64,000 nucleotides of DNA from positions 1-64,000 of the forward strand of contig NZ_NOYI01000021.1 in assembly GCF_002258785.1 (NCBI RefSeq), written 5' to 3'. How positions within the stretch are numbered: position 1 is the stretch's first letter; each line of letters begins with the position of its first letter. The DNA is from Rhodococcus sp. 06-235-1A. GTDB taxonomy: Bacteria; Actinomycetota; Actinomycetes; Mycobacteriales; Mycobacteriaceae. Under the pieces are notes generated by a model that saw only the letters and a program-made list of their open reading frames with translations, did no database searches and had not been told where the DNA came from. Below, piece after piece: positions 20,360 to 29,855 of the stretch. The translations under genes and the position numbers were made by a program.

Positions 20360-21397
20360 ATGTCACTGCCCGAATTCTGGTTCCTCGTCATCGCCTTCTT
20401 CTTCGTCGGCTACTTCGTGCTCGAAGGCTTCGACTTCGGCGTCGGCATGCTCATGCCCATTCTGGGTAGGCACCCAGACTCCGCGACGGGTGAGAAGCGC
20501 AGGCGTGCGGTTCTGAACACGATCGGACCCGTCTGGGACGGAAACGAAGTGTGGCTCATCACCGCGGGCGGCGCCCTGTTCGCAGCGTTCCCCGAGTGGT
20601 ACGCCACGCTGTTCTCGGGCTTCTACCTGCCGCTGTTGTTGATCCTGGTGGCGCTGATCCTGCGTATCTGCGCCATCGAATGGCGCGGCAAGATCGACGA
20701 CCCGGTGTGGCGTCGACGCTGCGACATCGGCATCGGCATCGGCTCCTGGGTTCCGGCCGTGCTGTGGGGCGTTGCGTTCGCCAACATCGTGCGCGGAGTC
20801 GCGATCGACGAGAACAAGAAGGTCACCGCTGGATTCTTCGACCTACTGAACCCCTACGCGCTGCTCGGTGGAGCCACCATGGCGCTGGTGTTCGCATTGC
20901 ACGGCGCGGTGTTCATCGCACTCAAGACCTCCGGGGACGTACACGAGGACTCGGTGAGAATTGCGGCGCGACTGTCGGTTCCGGCGGTGCTCGTCGGCGG
21001 CGCTTTTGCACTGTGGACCCAACTTGCGCACGGTAAGCCGTGGACGTGGGTGCTCGTCGCCGTGGCCGCAGTGGCATTGCTTCTGGTCGTCGCACTGACG
21101 GCGAAAGTACGCGAGGGTTGGGCCTTCGTCTTCACCAGCATTGCCATCGTCGCCGTCGTCGTACTGCTGTTCGCGTCTCTGTTCCCCAACGTGATGCCGT
21201 CCAGCACGGACGCCGCCTTCGATCTCACCATCGCGAACGCATCGTCCAGCCCGTACACGTTGAAGGTGATGACGTGGGCTGCAGCGTTCGCGGCACCCGT
21301 CGTCATCGGATACCAGGCCTGGACGTACTGGGTTTTCCGGCAACGCATTTCGAGCGCGCAGATACCCGACTCGATCGGTCTGACGGTGAAGTCGTGA
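20360..21397 (+). CDS. cydB: cytochrome bd ubiquinol oxidase subunit II
   Basis: 345 residues and about nine hydrophobic segments. It starts MSLPEFWFLVIAFFFVGYFV, leading into the family motif EGFDFGVGMLMP, and carries GPVWDGNEVWL. It pairs with CydA in the membrane. It begins 9 bp after the cydA stop, and its own stop overlaps the start of cydD (GTGA). Confidence 0.96.
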   Translation: MSLPEFWFLVIAFFFVGYFVLEGFDFGVGMLMPILGRHPDSATGEKRRRAVLNTIGPVWDGNEVWLITAGGALFAAFPEWYATLFSGFYLPLLLILVALILRICAIEWRGKIDDPVWRRRCDIGIGIGSWVPAVLWGVAFANIVRGVAIDENKKVTAGFFDLLNPYALLGGATMALVFALHGAVFIALKTSGDVHEDSVRIAARLSVPAVLVGGAFALWTQLAHGKPWTWVLVAVAAVALLLVVALTAKVREGWAFVFTSIAIVAVVVLLFASLFPNVMPSSTDAAFDLTIANASSSPYTLKVMTWAAAFAAPVVIGYQAWTYWVFRQRISSAQIPDSIGLTVKS

Positions 21398-23091
21398 CCG
21401 CACCCGCTCCCGCGCGGACGCGGGCGAAGGGTCCGGTCGACCCGCGACTGTGGAAGTACTCTCGCTCCGCCCGCGGCTACGTGGGCGTGACGGTCGCGCT
21501 GTCGACCGTGATCACCCTGTGCATCATCGTCGGGGCACTGGCGATCGGACGCGTCCTGGCAGGCGTCATCACCGACCCGACGGCCAGGACGTTGTCCACC
21601 TGGACGACGGAACTGGCCGTGCTGGCCGGCGCGACCGTGGTTCGTGTGCTCGCGACCGGAGCTCAGTCTCGTTACGCCCATCGGTCCGCGTCGCGTGTGG
21701 TCGCAGAGCTCGAGCTCGAAGTCCTCTCGGCAGCAACGCGATTCGAACCCCGCGAACTCGACGCAGAACGAGAAGAATTGGCCGTCGTCGTGACCCGCGC
21801 CATCGGCGGACTGAGGGCATACCTGACCGGATACCTGCCGGCGCTGGTACTGGCCGTCCTCGTCACTCCGTTGGTGCTGATCGTCATCCTCACCCAGGAC
21901 GTGACGTCGGCCGTCGTCATCGCAGTGACCCTGCCGCTCATTCCCGTCTTCATGATTCTGATCGGCTTGCTGACCAAGGGGCGGGCGGCCGCGACGCTCA
22001 CCACGATGACCACATTGTCGGCGCAGTTGCTCGACCTGCTGGCCGGTCTACCGACCCTGCGTGCGCTGGGGCGCGAACGCGGACCCGCCGCCCGCATTCG
22101 CGCACTGGGCGACGCCCATCGGCGAACGACCATGCGCGCGTTGAAGGTTGCATTTCTGTCGTCGATGGTTCTCGAGTTGTTGGCAACCCTGTGTGTCGCG
22201 CTGGTGGCCGTCGGCATCGGGCTTCGGCTGGTGTTCGGGGAGATGACGCTCGAGGCAGGAATCATCGCGTTGATCCTCGCGCCCGAGGTGTACTTTCCGC
22301 TGCGCGCCGTCGGCACCCAATTCCACGCAGCAGAGGATGGGGTCGAGGCAGCGGACCGTGCCTTTCGGGTGCTGGATCGGCGCACGGTTCGGCCGACCGG
22401 CGGTCGGACCGTCGACGCTACGACCGCAGACATCGAACTCGTCGGCCTCACCGTCTCGAGTAGGGACGGTGAGGCACCGTCGGAACTGAGTGCGCGGTGC
22501 CGGGCGGGCACCATCACTGTCCTGACGGGTCCGAACGGCGCGGGTAAATCGACTGCGCTGCATGCCCTTCTGGGGCTGACATCGCCGTCGGCCGGCGTCG
22601 TTCGCATCGGGGGAGTGCCGGTGGCCGACCTCGACCTCGAGCAGTGGTGGGGGCAGGTCGCCTGGCTTCCGCAGCGACCGGTGTTGCTGCCCGGCACGCT
22701 CTACGACAACGTGACTCTGCACGGGGTTCCCGACTCGGAGGAGTTGGACCTCGCCTGCCGCGCGGCCGGGTTCGACGACGTTCTGCGAGATCGGGGCGGC
22801 TGGGACAGTCGCGTCGGCCAGGGCGGAGTGGGACTGTCTCTCGGTGAGCTGCAACGTCTCGCCCTGACGCGAACCTTCGTCTCCGGTGCTCCGGTGATGG
22901 TGTTGGACGAACCGACCGCACACCTGGACTCGGCGAGTGAAGCAACTGTGCTGGCGGCCATTCGAGATGCTGCCGACCGAGGTGTCACCGTGGTGATGAC
23001 CGGTCACAGGCGTTCGGTGGTGCATGCTGCCGACCGCGTAGTCGAGGTGCACAGTGCCTCGACCCCGAAGCAGCAGTTCGATCATGTCTGA
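21394..23091 (+). CDS. cydD: thiol reductant ABC exporter subunit CydD
   Basis: About 565 residues: a six-helix exporter domain (residues ~30-320), then an ATPase with Walker [10 protein letters not shown] (~378), signature [11 protein letters not shown] (~481) and Walker [13 protein letters not shown] (~502). CydDC exports glutathione or cysteine in E. coli, or works with heme, and is needed to assemble cytochrome bd. The GTG start overlaps the cydB stop. Without a partner the half-transporter is not functional; cydC follows with an 8-bp overlap. Confidence 0.93.
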   Translation: MTAPAPARTRAKGPVDPRLWKYSRSARGYVGVTVALSTVITLCIIVGALAIGRVLAGVITDPTARTLSTWTTELAVLAGATVVRVLATGAQSRYAHRSASRVVAELELEVLSAATRFEPRELDAEREELAVVVTRAIGGLRAYLTGYLPALVLAVLVTPLVLIVILTQDVTSAVVIAVTLPLIPVFMILIGLLTKGRAAATLTTMTTLSAQLLDLLAGLPTLRALGRERGPAARIRALGDAHRRTTMRALKVAFLSSMVLELLATLCVALVAVGIGLRLVFGEMTLEAGIIALILAPEVYFPLRAVGTQFHAAEDGVEAADRAFRVLDRRTVRPTGGRTVDATTADIELVGLTVSSRDGEAPSELSARCRAGTITVLTGPNGAGKSTALHALLGLTSPSAGVVRIGGVPVADLDLEQWWGQVAWLPQRPVLLPGTLYDNVTLHGVPDSEELDLACRAAGFDDVLRDRGGWDSRVGQGGVGLSLGELQRLALTRTFVSGAPVMVLDEPTAHLDSASEATVLAAIRDAADRGVTVVMTGHRRSVVHAADRVVEVHSASTPKQQFDHV

Positions 23092-24688
23092 TCTGCGGCG
23101 AGCTCTGGCCTTGTTGGAGCTCTCGCCACGGCGGATGGCGGCTGCCGTGGCGGCCGGAGTGGCGACACTGGGGAGTGCCCTCGCACTTGCCGCGCTGTCT
23201 GCGTGGTTGATCACCCGAGCCTGGCAGATGCCGCCGGTTCTCGACCTGTCGGTTGCGGTGGTAGCCGTTCGGGCGCTGGGCATTTCGCGCGGAGTGTTTC
23301 GCTATCTCGAACGATTGACCACACACGATGTAGCGCTGCGCGGAACGACGGCCGCCCGCACGAGTATCTACGAGCGGTTGGCGAACGGCAGTGGTGCGAT
23401 CGCTCTGCGGCGCGGTGACGTTCTGGCTCGCACCGGAGCCGATGTCGACGTACTCGGCGACGTCGTCGTACGGGCCGTCGTACCGATCTGTGTGAGCGTG
23501 GTGATGATGGTCGCGGCCGTGGGACTGCTCGCCGGTATCGCGCCGGCTGCTGCGTCGATTCTGGCGGTGGCGTTGCTGATCGCAGGCGTGGGCGCACCGA
23601 TCCTGGCGGCGCGTTCGGCGAGAATCGCCGAGGAGGCCGGAGCCGACGCCGATGCGCGGTTCGCCGAGACGGCCGTCCGCGCCCTCGATCACGCCGCGGA
23701 ACTGCGGGTTGCCGGGTGCCTCGACGCGACACTCGCCGAAGCCCGCAGTGCAGCACAGGATTCGGTGGTTGCCCGCGACCGCGCCGCGCGCCCGTCGGCG
23801 CTGGCCGATGCAGCTGGGCCCCTGTCGATCGGCGCATCGGTGATCGGGTCCTTGCTCGTCGGAATCGGGCTGTACGGACCGGACGGAGGCACCGCCGGCG
23901 GTATGACACCGATGGCACTGGCGATCATCGTGCTGGTTCCGCTGGCCGCCTTCGAAGCGACCGCAGCACTCCCCGGAGCGGCAGTAGCGCTGATGCGCGG
24001 CCGAATCGCGGCATCGCGAATCATGGCCATGCTCGATACGGCTCCGCCGCCCCACGTGAACAGAAACTCGACCCCTGCTACGAACTTTCGTGCACATGCG
24101 CGAAGCGCTCTCATCGGGCCGAGCGGGTCCGGGAAAACGACCATGCTGCGTGCTCTCGCCGAGGAGTACGGTTCGGCCGCAGCACTGTTCGCCGAGGACG
24201 CGCATCTGTTCGACACGTCGATTCTGGAGAATCTGCGGGTCGTGCGCGGCGATGTCGACGAACAGCAGGCGACGCAGGCACTGCAGAGAGTGGGTCTCGG
24301 CCCGTGGCTCGACGCTTTGCCCCTCGGCATCCACACCACGCTGGTCGGCGGAGCGCAGGCTGTCTCGGGGGGAGAGCGACGCAGACTGCTGTTGGCACGG
24401 GCCCTGCTCAGCACTGCGCCGATCGTGCTGCTGGACGAGCCGACCGAACATCTCGACCGAATCTCCGGGATGCGGATTCTGCGAGAGCTCCTCACCACCG
24501 ACGACGGCCTGTTCGGGGCCGATCGAATCGTCGTGGTGGTCACTCATCAATTGCCGGAGAACACCGACGCCGACCAGGTGATGGACCTCGGCCGACACGT
24601 CGCGAAAAAACACTTTGCCGACTCGGAATCTCGGGCGTACGTTGGGAGTACACGAGAGAGGAGGTGGTCTGAAGTTGATGAACTCTAG
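23084..24688 (+). CDS. cydC: thiol reductant ABC exporter subunit CydC
   Basis: About 534 residues beginning [15 protein letters not shown], with six hydrophobic helices followed by an ATPase: Walker [11 protein letters not shown] (~345), signature [15 protein letters not shown] (~427) and [10 protein letters not shown] (~448). The stretch between the membrane domain and Walker A is unusually short, and the usual A-loop strand motif is not recognisable. It overlaps cydD by 8 bp and forms the heterodimer with it. The C-terminal 20 residues are charged and divergent. Confidence 0.92.
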   Translation: MSDLRRALALLELSPRRMAAAVAAGVATLGSALALAALSAWLITRAWQMPPVLDLSVAVVAVRALGISRGVFRYLERLTTHDVALRGTTAARTSIYERLANGSGAIALRRGDVLARTGADVDVLGDVVVRAVVPICVSVVMMVAAVGLLAGIAPAAASILAVALLIAGVGAPILAARSARIAEEAGADADARFAETAVRALDHAAELRVAGCLDATLAEARSAAQDSVVARDRAARPSALADAAGPLSIGASVIGSLLVGIGLYGPDGGTAGGMTPMALAIIVLVPLAAFEATAALPGAAVALMRGRIAASRIMAMLDTAPPPHVNRNSTPATNFRAHARSALIGPSGSGKTTMLRALAEEYGSAAALFAEDAHLFDTSILENLRVVRGDVDEQQATQALQRVGLGPWLDALPLGIHTTLVGGAQAVSGGERRRLLLARALLSTAPIVLLDEPTEHLDRISGMRILRELLTTDDGLFGADRIVVVVTHQLPENTDADQVMDLGRHVAKKHFADSESRAYVGSTRERRWSEVDEL

Positions 24689-24778
24689 GACGCGTGAGGT
24701 GGCTGTCAGCTAGCCGCAATCGCTGACGGATTCACTGCGAAGACCGCGCGAGCGGCAGGCGAATCCCAGGCAGCTACC

Positions 24779-24839
24779 CGGCCCCCGAGCCCCCGACCTG
24801 TCCGGTCGGGACCTGAAACCAGGTATGGCTCGGGGGCCG
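24779..24839. terminator. three-way-junction RNA element / bidirectional terminator after cydC
   Basis: A perfect 13-bp outer stem (24779-24791 with 24827-24839) encloses two smaller perfect hairpins: a 7-bp one (24792-24798/24804-24810) and a 5-bp one (24811-24815/24820-24824) with loop AAAC. The result is a compact 61-nt cloverleaf-like fold between the convergent cydC and nitrobindin-like genes. It can act as a terminator in both directions. Nearly every base is paired, which is more than a simple terminator needs. Confidence 0.7.
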
Positions 24840-24868
24840 TTCGCGTGAAGTACCGAAGTGCTTGTGGC

Positions 24869-25597
24869 TCAGCCGATGTAGCGAGACAGGCGCGCAGACA
24901 ACCTCGGTGCCAGCGGACCGTCGGCCACGACGCGCTCCTCGACGTACGCAAGGTCCCCGCCGTCGACGATGCCGTAGAGCCGCTTCGCCCCGCCGACCAG
25001 CGCACCCGAGGTGCTGCGGATGACGACGTCGGTGGCGAGTTCCCAGGACGACTTGGTGAGAGCATGCCCGTAATACAGTTCGACGACGCCGGTGCTGTGG
25101 GTCAGCAGCAGCTCGACGACCTCTTCGTTCTCGGAACCTTTGAGCCCGTGGCCACCGCTGATGCGCCAGAACCCGGTTTCGCGGAGGTCGGGATGTGCGT
25201 AGTTGCCGTCGGAGTCGAGTCGCCACGAGCGCGACTCCCAACTCAGGTAGCTGCCGCCGTCGTGGGTGACGACAATCTGTTGTCCGAAGGGGTAGTCGTC
25301 ACCGGATTCGGGATCATGACCCTCGCCCTGGCCGCGCCAGACACCGACGAGCGGCAGCAGAGCCAGCATCGACGGGTGCAGATCGGGACCCAGACGGAGA
25401 TTGGCTGTGTCGTCGGGATGTGGAATGTCGGGCAGCACCGGAACATTGCGCGTCGACGCCTCGGCGAACTTCTGCTCGGCAGCCGCTATCGCTTCGTCAC
25501 CACTGGTGATCGGGGCGCCGCGCATCTCGTCGGCGCCGGCCTCGTCAGCCCTGGCCTCGTCGGAATCGTCGGGTTGCCCCGCAACCGGATCCGTCAC
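24869..25597 (-). CDS. ferric nitrobindin-like protein (FABP/THAP4 family, Rv0813c type)
   Basis: 242 residues. After an acidic 60-residue leader comes a lipocalin-like ten-strand barrel with the family motif GVWRGQGEG and [22 protein letters not shown]. Nitrobindins bind heme through a C-terminal histidine in a segment of type HLSARL; here the matching segment reads [13 protein letters not shown], so the ligand is replaced by Arg. It is thus probably not a standard heme peroxynitrite isomerase and may bind another hydrophobic ligand. The GTG start overlaps the stop of a small upstream membrane gene. Confidence 0.85.
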   Translation of the reverse strand: MTDPVAGQPDDSDEARADEAGADEMRGAPITSGDEAIAAAEQKFAEASTRNVPVLPDIPHPDDTANLRLGPDLHPSMLALLPLVGVWRGQGEGHDPESGDDYPFGQQIVVTHDGGSYLSWESRSWRLDSDGNYAHPDLRETGFWRISGGHGLKGSENEEVVELLLTHSTGVVELYYGHALTKSSWELATDVVIRSTSGALVGGAKRLYGIVDGGDLAYVEERVVADGPLAPRLSARLSRYIG

Positions 25598-25692
25598 GAC
25601 TCGTCGTTGACCAGTCGGTAGACGACATACAGCGAGAACGCGATGATGGCAATTGCCGCAAGCGCTAGCAGAACCTCGAAGAAGATGACCAC
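25594..25692 (-). CDS. small single-pass membrane protein (32 aa), coupled to the nitrobindin-like gene
   Basis: A 32-codon frame from a GTG at 25692 encodes one long hydrophobic helix ([20 protein letters not shown]) followed by [11 protein letters not shown]. Its TGA overlaps the GTG of the nitrobindin-like gene in a GTGA junction, so ribosomes probably pass directly from one to the other. The predicted topology is N-out, C-in or the reverse; no function is known. The ribosome site is weak. Shorter than normal annotation cut-offs, hence usually missed. Confidence 0.55.
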   Translation of the reverse strand: MVIFFEVLLALAAIAIIAFSLYVVYRLVNDES

Positions 25693-25923
25693 GAGTGCGA
25701 GTTTAACCCGCAGCGATCCTCATCGAGAACAGTGGCCCGAATCCGTCCTGTGTCTTTGGTGACATCTACCCGACTTCGGGGTCGTAGGTGCGCTGGATCA
25801 CTCGTACTGGTGGAGAAATCCCGCACAACAGGTACCTTCTTCGGGGGGCGTCGGGCGCTCGTGAGCGAATCCCGACGTTTTTCACTGTGTTCTGTCACGA
25901 AGGCTGGGGAGGTCTCCGCAACA

Positions 25924-27441
25924 ATGCTGCGTCGTAAACGGGTTCTGACATCGTCGTTCGGATCCGTGCTGTTCAGGTCTGCGGTGGTGACTCTGGCGTT
26001 GGCGCTCGCGGCTCCCGCAGCTGTGCTCGCCGCTCCCGACTCCGGTTCGGCGGAGTCCGGTTCGGCCGACTCGGGGTCCGCCGATTTCGGGTCTTCTCAG
26101 GGCCCCAACATCGATCCCAACAATTACGCGCAGGACTGCCCGGACGTGCTGCTACTGGCAGTGTCGGGAGCAACCGACTCGGACGCGGATCGCAATCCGC
26201 TCAACGAAGAAGCACGGACGATCGCGTCGAACTGGGTCGGCAATGTCACGGTTCCGGTGGGCCAGGCGAACGCGGGCAGCCCCGGCACCGTCGGCTGGCT
26301 CTACGTCCCGTACACCTCCACCTACGGCTTCGACGTGCTCGACGACGTGGCGACCTACCAGCAGACGATCGACGACGGAGTGGCGTCGACCAACCGTCTC
26401 CTGGACGAGTACAAGACGAAGTGCGGTGCGAAGACCAAGTTCGTGCTTCTCGGATACAGCGTCGGCGGTGAGGTACTGCACCGAGTTGCCACCGATATCG
26501 GTCATCGCGACGCGAGTGCGCTCGTCACCGGCGACGACATCGCCGGAGTGATGATGGTCGGGTCACCCTACCGTCCGGCCGGAGTGCCGAACTTCGACGA
26601 CGAGCCGGGTCCGTCACTCGGCGGATTCATGAGTCAGTCGCCGCGGGAGTACGGTTCGTTGAACGACAAGGTCACCTGGTCGTGTCGGCCCTACGATCTG
26701 GCGTGCGATGCGCCGGACAAGATCGAACTACTGCAGCTCGCATTGGGTGTGCTGGGACAGATGCGGTTCACACTCGTCGATCCTGTACAGACAATTGCCG
26801 ACTTCGCTCGCACGATCTCGACGGTTGCCACGCGTGCGATCGTGGACATCGCGATGAACAAGTCGTGGCTCGAATCGGACGAGACGCTTCTGCAGGTGCT
26901 GGTGAAGGTCACCGAACAGGACTACCGGTCGGACGACAAGCAGGCCGTCCAAGCGTTGTCGCCCGAGCAGTTGCTCGCAGACCTGAACTGGGCTCTCGGC
27001 CCCGGTGCCGAGACCGTCGCGGCCAAGCTTCGCGCCGAAGGCGAAGGTCTGGTCGAGAACAACAAGGGCATCGTCGACATCGTTCTCGGGCCGTACCTGT
27101 TGATCGGATTCCTGCAGCATCTGTCGTACTGGTACAACGATCCCAACGACGGAGTCGAATGGGAGAGCGAGAAGATGGTTGCTTGGGTGACCGATCTTGC
27201 GCGCACCGAACGTGAGAAGAACGACGCACCTCCTGCCGTCGAACCGGCGACGCCCTCCGTGCCCGAGACTGCTCAGCCTGCTCCGGAGCCTCGACTGCTT
27301 CCCGAGCCGGGCACGGTCACCCGGGTGAGCGATCTCGGCGCGTTCCTCGAGTCCCAGGGCATCCCGCTCCCGGAGGGGCTCTTCCCGCCGCAGTACTCCA
27401 CGGTTCCCGAGCGCACCACCGCAGCGCCCGTGCCCAACTGA
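25924..27441 (+). CDS. secreted cutinase-family serine hydrolase
   Basis: About 505 residues. A signal peptide (RRKRVLTSSFG, then a hydrophobic core ending VLAA) is followed by a Gly/Ser/Asp-rich linker with repeated SGSA(E/D) units. The catalytic domain has cutinase features: CPDVLLLAVSGATDSD near its start and the nucleophile GYSVGG. The C-terminal 60 residues are proline-rich. Expected outside the membrane, acting on cell-envelope or environmental esters. ATG at 25924 follows GGGGAGG; an in-frame GTG at 25861 would disrupt the signal peptide. Intergenic 25693-25923 holds its promoter. Confidence 0.85.
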   Translation: MLRRKRVLTSSFGSVLFRSAVVTLALALAAPAAVLAAPDSGSAESGSADSGSADFGSSQGPNIDPNNYAQDCPDVLLLAVSGATDSDADRNPLNEEARTIASNWVGNVTVPVGQANAGSPGTVGWLYVPYTSTYGFDVLDDVATYQQTIDDGVASTNRLLDEYKTKCGAKTKFVLLGYSVGGEVLHRVATDIGHRDASALVTGDDIAGVMMVGSPYRPAGVPNFDDEPGPSLGGFMSQSPREYGSLNDKVTWSCRPYDLACDAPDKIELLQLALGVLGQMRFTLVDPVQTIADFARTISTVATRAIVDIAMNKSWLESDETLLQVLVKVTEQDYRSDDKQAVQALSPEQLLADLNWALGPGAETVAAKLRAEGEGLVENNKGIVDIVLGPYLLIGFLQHLSYWYNDPNDGVEWESEKMVAWVTDLARTEREKNDAPPAVEPATPSVPETAQPAPEPRLLPEPGTVTRVSDLGAFLESQGIPLPEGLFPPQYSTVPERTTAAPVPN

Positions 27442-27462
27442 GTAACTCGGGCCTGGACAGAG

Positions 27463-27498
27463 AAGAACCCCGCACCTGCTCATAGGTGCGGGGTTCTT
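27463..27498. terminator. rho-independent terminator between cutinase and sseC
   Basis: Perfect 15-bp stem (27463-27477 with 27484-27498), 6-base loop, followed on the + strand by TT. A-rich sequence before it gives a U-tract on the other strand too, so it serves both the rightward cutinase gene and the leftward sseC operon. Confidence 0.9.
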
Positions 27499-27523
27499 TT
27501 CTCGTTCGATACGAGCGGTGGAA

Positions 27524-27829
27524 TCAGACTCCGACGGTGACGTTCGCCGAGTGCACGCCTGCGCCCTCGGGGGCGATGACGGTGTCGCCGTTGCCCGATG
27601 CCGACAGTGCACGCAGCGTCCACTGTCCGGGAGCGGCGAAGAACCGGAAATCTCCGGTGCCCGACGCGACGACCTCTGCGGTGAATTCGCCGGTGCCGTC
27701 GAGCAGACGCACGAACGCGCCTGCCACCGGCTCACCGTCGCCGGCGAGGACGCGGCCGGTGATGACCGTTTCCTTCTCGACGTCGACGCCTGCGGGGATG
27801 GTCTGGCCTTGTACGGGTGCTCCACACAT
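27524..27829 (-). CDS. sseC: DUF1416 domain protein, SseC type
   Basis: A 101-residue protein starting MCGAPVQGQTIPAGVD, with a carboxypeptidase-regulatory-like beta-sandwich (FVRLLDGTGEFTAEVVASGTG, and FRFFAAPGQWTLRAL). The homologue in M. tuberculosis (SseC2, Rv0814c) always follows a CysA thiosulfate sulfurtransferase, and the N-terminal Cys2 is conserved. A role as partner of the rhodanese is inferred from context only. The ATG sits 1 bp after the cysA stop. Confidence 0.88.
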   Translation of the reverse strand: MCGAPVQGQTIPAGVDVEKETVITGRVLAGDGEPVAGAFVRLLDGTGEFTAEVVASGTGDFRFFAAPGQWTLRALSASGNGDTVIAPEGAGVHSANVTVGV

Positions 27830-27830
27830 A

Positions 27831-28667
27831 TCAGTGAACCTCCAGCTCGATGGGTGCTCCGACGAGAGAGCCGTATTCGACCCAGCTGCCGTCGTAGTTC
27901 TTGACGTCTTCCTTGCCGAGGAGCTCCTTGAGGACGAACCAGGTGTGGCTCGAACGCTCGCCGATGCGGCAGTAGGCGATGGTGGCCTTGTCGTCGTCGT
28001 AGCCCTTGGCCTTGTACAGCTCTTCGAGCGCCTCGTCGGACTTGAACGTGCCGTCCTCGTTGGCGGTGGTGCTCCACGGGATGTTGATCGCGGACGGCAC
28101 GTGGCCACGCTGCTGAGCCTGTTCCTGCGGCAGGTGAGCCGGCGCGAGGATCTTGCCCGAGAACTCGTCGGGAGAACGCACGTCGATCAGGTTCTTGTTG
28201 CCGATGGCGTCGATGACCTCGTCGCGGAAGGCGCGGATCGACAGGTCGGGAGCCTCGGCGCGGTACTGCGTGGTCTCGCGGCTGACGACGTCCTTCGACA
28301 GGGCGCGGCCGTCGAGTTCCCACTTCTTGCGTCCGCCGTCGATGAGCTTGACGTCCTGGTGGCCGTACAGCTTGAAGTACCAGTAGGCGTAGGCGGCAAA
28401 CCAGTTGTTGTTTCCGCCGTACAGGACGATGGTGTCGTCGTTGCTGATGCCCTTGGCCGACAGCAGGTCCGAGAACTGTTCCTGGTTGAGGAAATCGCGG
28501 CGAACCGGGTCCTGCAGATCCTTGCGCCAGTCGAGCTTGACCGCACCTTCGATGTGTCCGCCGTCGTAGGCGCTTGCGTCTTCGTCGACCTCGACGAAGA
28601 CGGTCTTCGGTGCGTTCAGGTTCTGCTCGGCCCAGTCGGCAGAGACCAGGACGTCGGAGCGAGCCAT
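27831..28667 (-). CDS. cysA: thiosulfate sulfurtransferase (two-domain rhodanese)
   Basis: 278 residues with two rhodanese domains. The C-terminal domain bears the active-site loop IAYCRIGERSSHTWF with the persulfide cysteine; the N-terminal domain (VLVSADWAEQNL to YGHQDVKLIDGG) is the inactive copy. It transfers sulfane sulfur from thiosulfate to cyanide or thiols. The homologue is Rv0815c (CysA2). It is the middle gene of a DUF4395-cysA-sseC operon preceded by a cysteine-rich leader peptide. Confidence 0.94.
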   Translation of the reverse strand: MARSDVLVSADWAEQNLNAPKTVFVEVDEDASAYDGGHIEGAVKLDWRKDLQDPVRRDFLNQEQFSDLLSAKGISNDDTIVLYGGNNNWFAAYAYWYFKLYGHQDVKLIDGGRKKWELDGRALSKDVVSRETTQYRAEAPDLSIRAFRDEVIDAIGNKNLIDVRSPDEFSGKILAPAHLPQEQAQQRGHVPSAINIPWSTTANEDGTFKSDEALEELYKAKGYDDDKATIAYCRIGERSSHTWFVLKELLGKEDVKNYDGSWVEYGSLVGAPIELEVH

Positions 28668-28705
28668 GGTGTTCCTTTCGGTGTTTCTCTATGGATCGGT
28701 GGAGG

Positions 28706-29182
28706 TCAAGCAGTGGTGCGCAGCCGCGCAGCGAGGGGATAGATCATGCAGCCGAGGCAGACGGCGAATGCGGCGTTGAGGAAGGCCGCGAACAACGCGA
28801 AGCCTGCCGCCACCGTGCCGACGACGGGAGCGCCGAGCGCGAAGCCGAGAACTCCCACGGCGGCGAACACGAAGCCCACGAGCTGAGCGAACTTCAACGG
28901 TGCTACCGGCTCGCGTTCGCTGGTGGGGGAGAGCCTCGGTGCGACGAACGTCGCGTAGATCGTGCCGTACGGACTGCGCTTGGGTCCGCGGACGGCTCCG
29001 ATTCCGAACACGATCGCCTGTAGCCCGAGCAGGATTGCCGCCGCGGGGACCGAGAACGTGGTCAGGAGGAGAACGACGACCAGGACGGCGGTGGTGATCC
29101 ATGCGGCGAAGCGCGGTCCGCGAACATCGACCTGGTCGACAGTGGTGGTGTGGGTGGTGGTTCTGGTGTCGGGTGTCGACAT
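28706..29182 (-). CDS. DUF4395 membrane protein
   Basis: 158 residues with four hydrophobic helices (WITTAVLVVVLLLTTFSV, ILLGLQAIVFGIG, VGFVFAAVGVLGFALG, FLNAAFAVCLGCMIY). The family is actinobacterial and accompanies thioredoxin and rhodanese genes; the last helix carries the conserved CLGC pair, a redox-type motif. A role in sulfur handling at the membrane is inferred. ATG at 29182 has AGGAG 9 bases upstream. Confidence 0.88.
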   Translation of the reverse strand: MSTPDTRTTTHTTTVDQVDVRGPRFAAWITTAVLVVVLLLTTFSVPAAAILLGLQAIVFGIGAVRGPKRSPYGTIYATFVAPRLSPTSEREPVAPLKFAQLVGFVFAAVGVLGFALGAPVVGTVAAGFALFAAFLNAAFAVCLGCMIYPLAARLRTTA

Positions 29183-29290
29183 CGAGATGTACTCCTGTGC
29201 GAGGCCGGGGCACGCCGCATCGGCAGTGCTCGGACGTGGATTTCGATCATCGGGCCGGACATCACGCTCGGGCGTGGCGGCAGAAGGAAA

Positions 29291-29356
29291 TCAGCAGCAG
29301 CGACAGCAACAACCGCCCAGTCGGCACAGATCAACCGTGCGTCGACTGGTGAGCAT
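29291..29356 (-). CDS. cysteine-rich leader peptide (21 aa) of the DUF4395-cysA-sseC operon
   Basis: A 21-codon frame read leftward from the ATG at 29356, beginning MLTSRRTVDLCR and ending in CCCRCC immediately before TGA: six Cys codons in 21, five of them in the last six. It lies 108 bp before DUF4395. A possible -10 element TAGGAT lies about 15-20 bp before the ATG. Actinobacterial sulfur operons, described in mycobacteria, have such poly-Cys upstream frames, where ribosome stalling at low cysteinyl-tRNA is thought to expose the downstream ribosome site. An in-frame ATG 10 codons upstream is possible. Confidence 0.75.
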   Translation of the reverse strand: MLTSRRTVDLCRLGGCCCRCC

Positions 29357-29435
29357 CAGCTCGTGGCGGGAGAACACGAAGAGCATCCTACCCGCTACCA
29401 GTGGCGTGGCACACCGCCGGTCCGGGCAGGGCTGG

Positions 29436-29855
29436 TCACAGGGCGTCGAGGGCGGACCGCAGGGCTGCCGCAGTCGGGACTCCCGCGATTCTCGAGCGCC
29501 GACGCAATTCGATGTCGAGTACGAATGTGGTGGGCAAGGACAGCACTCCCAGCTCGCGAGCGAGATCCGGATGGGCGTCGATGTCGAGTTCGACTTCGCG
29601 GGCTTCGCTGCGCTCGTTCAGTACTTGTTCGACCACGCGACGAACGGCGGCGCACGGGCCGCACCAGTCCGCGGAGAAGTGCAGCACGGTCGCGGTGTCG
29701 GCCGTAACGCCCGCGTCGAGCAGGAGCGGACGTAGAGCGTCGGTCTCGGAGTCCGTGTTCCGTACTGTCCGGACGGTCCCGGACCGGCTGCGAAGGTAGA
29801 ACCCGGTAGCAACCGCAAGGATCGCCACGACGACCAGCACTGTGATCCCTGTCAC
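29436..29855 (-). CDS. thiX: membrane-anchored thioredoxin-like protein (ThiX type)
   Basis: 139 residues: an N-terminal membrane helix (ITVLVVVAILAVATGFYL), then a thioredoxin domain with active site ADWCGPC and the cis-proline segment SLPTTFVLD. The orientation puts the domain in the cytoplasm or envelope depending on the anchor; the short charged N-terminus allows either. The homologue is Rv0816c. ATG overlaps the lmeA stop (ATGA). Confidence 0.9.
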   Translation of the reverse strand: MTGITVLVVVAILAVATGFYLRSRSGTVRTVRNTDSETDALRPLLLDAGVTADTATVLHFSADWCGPCAAVRRVVEQVLNERSEAREVELDIDAHPDLARELGVLSLPTTFVLDIELRRRSRIAGVPTAAALRSALDAL

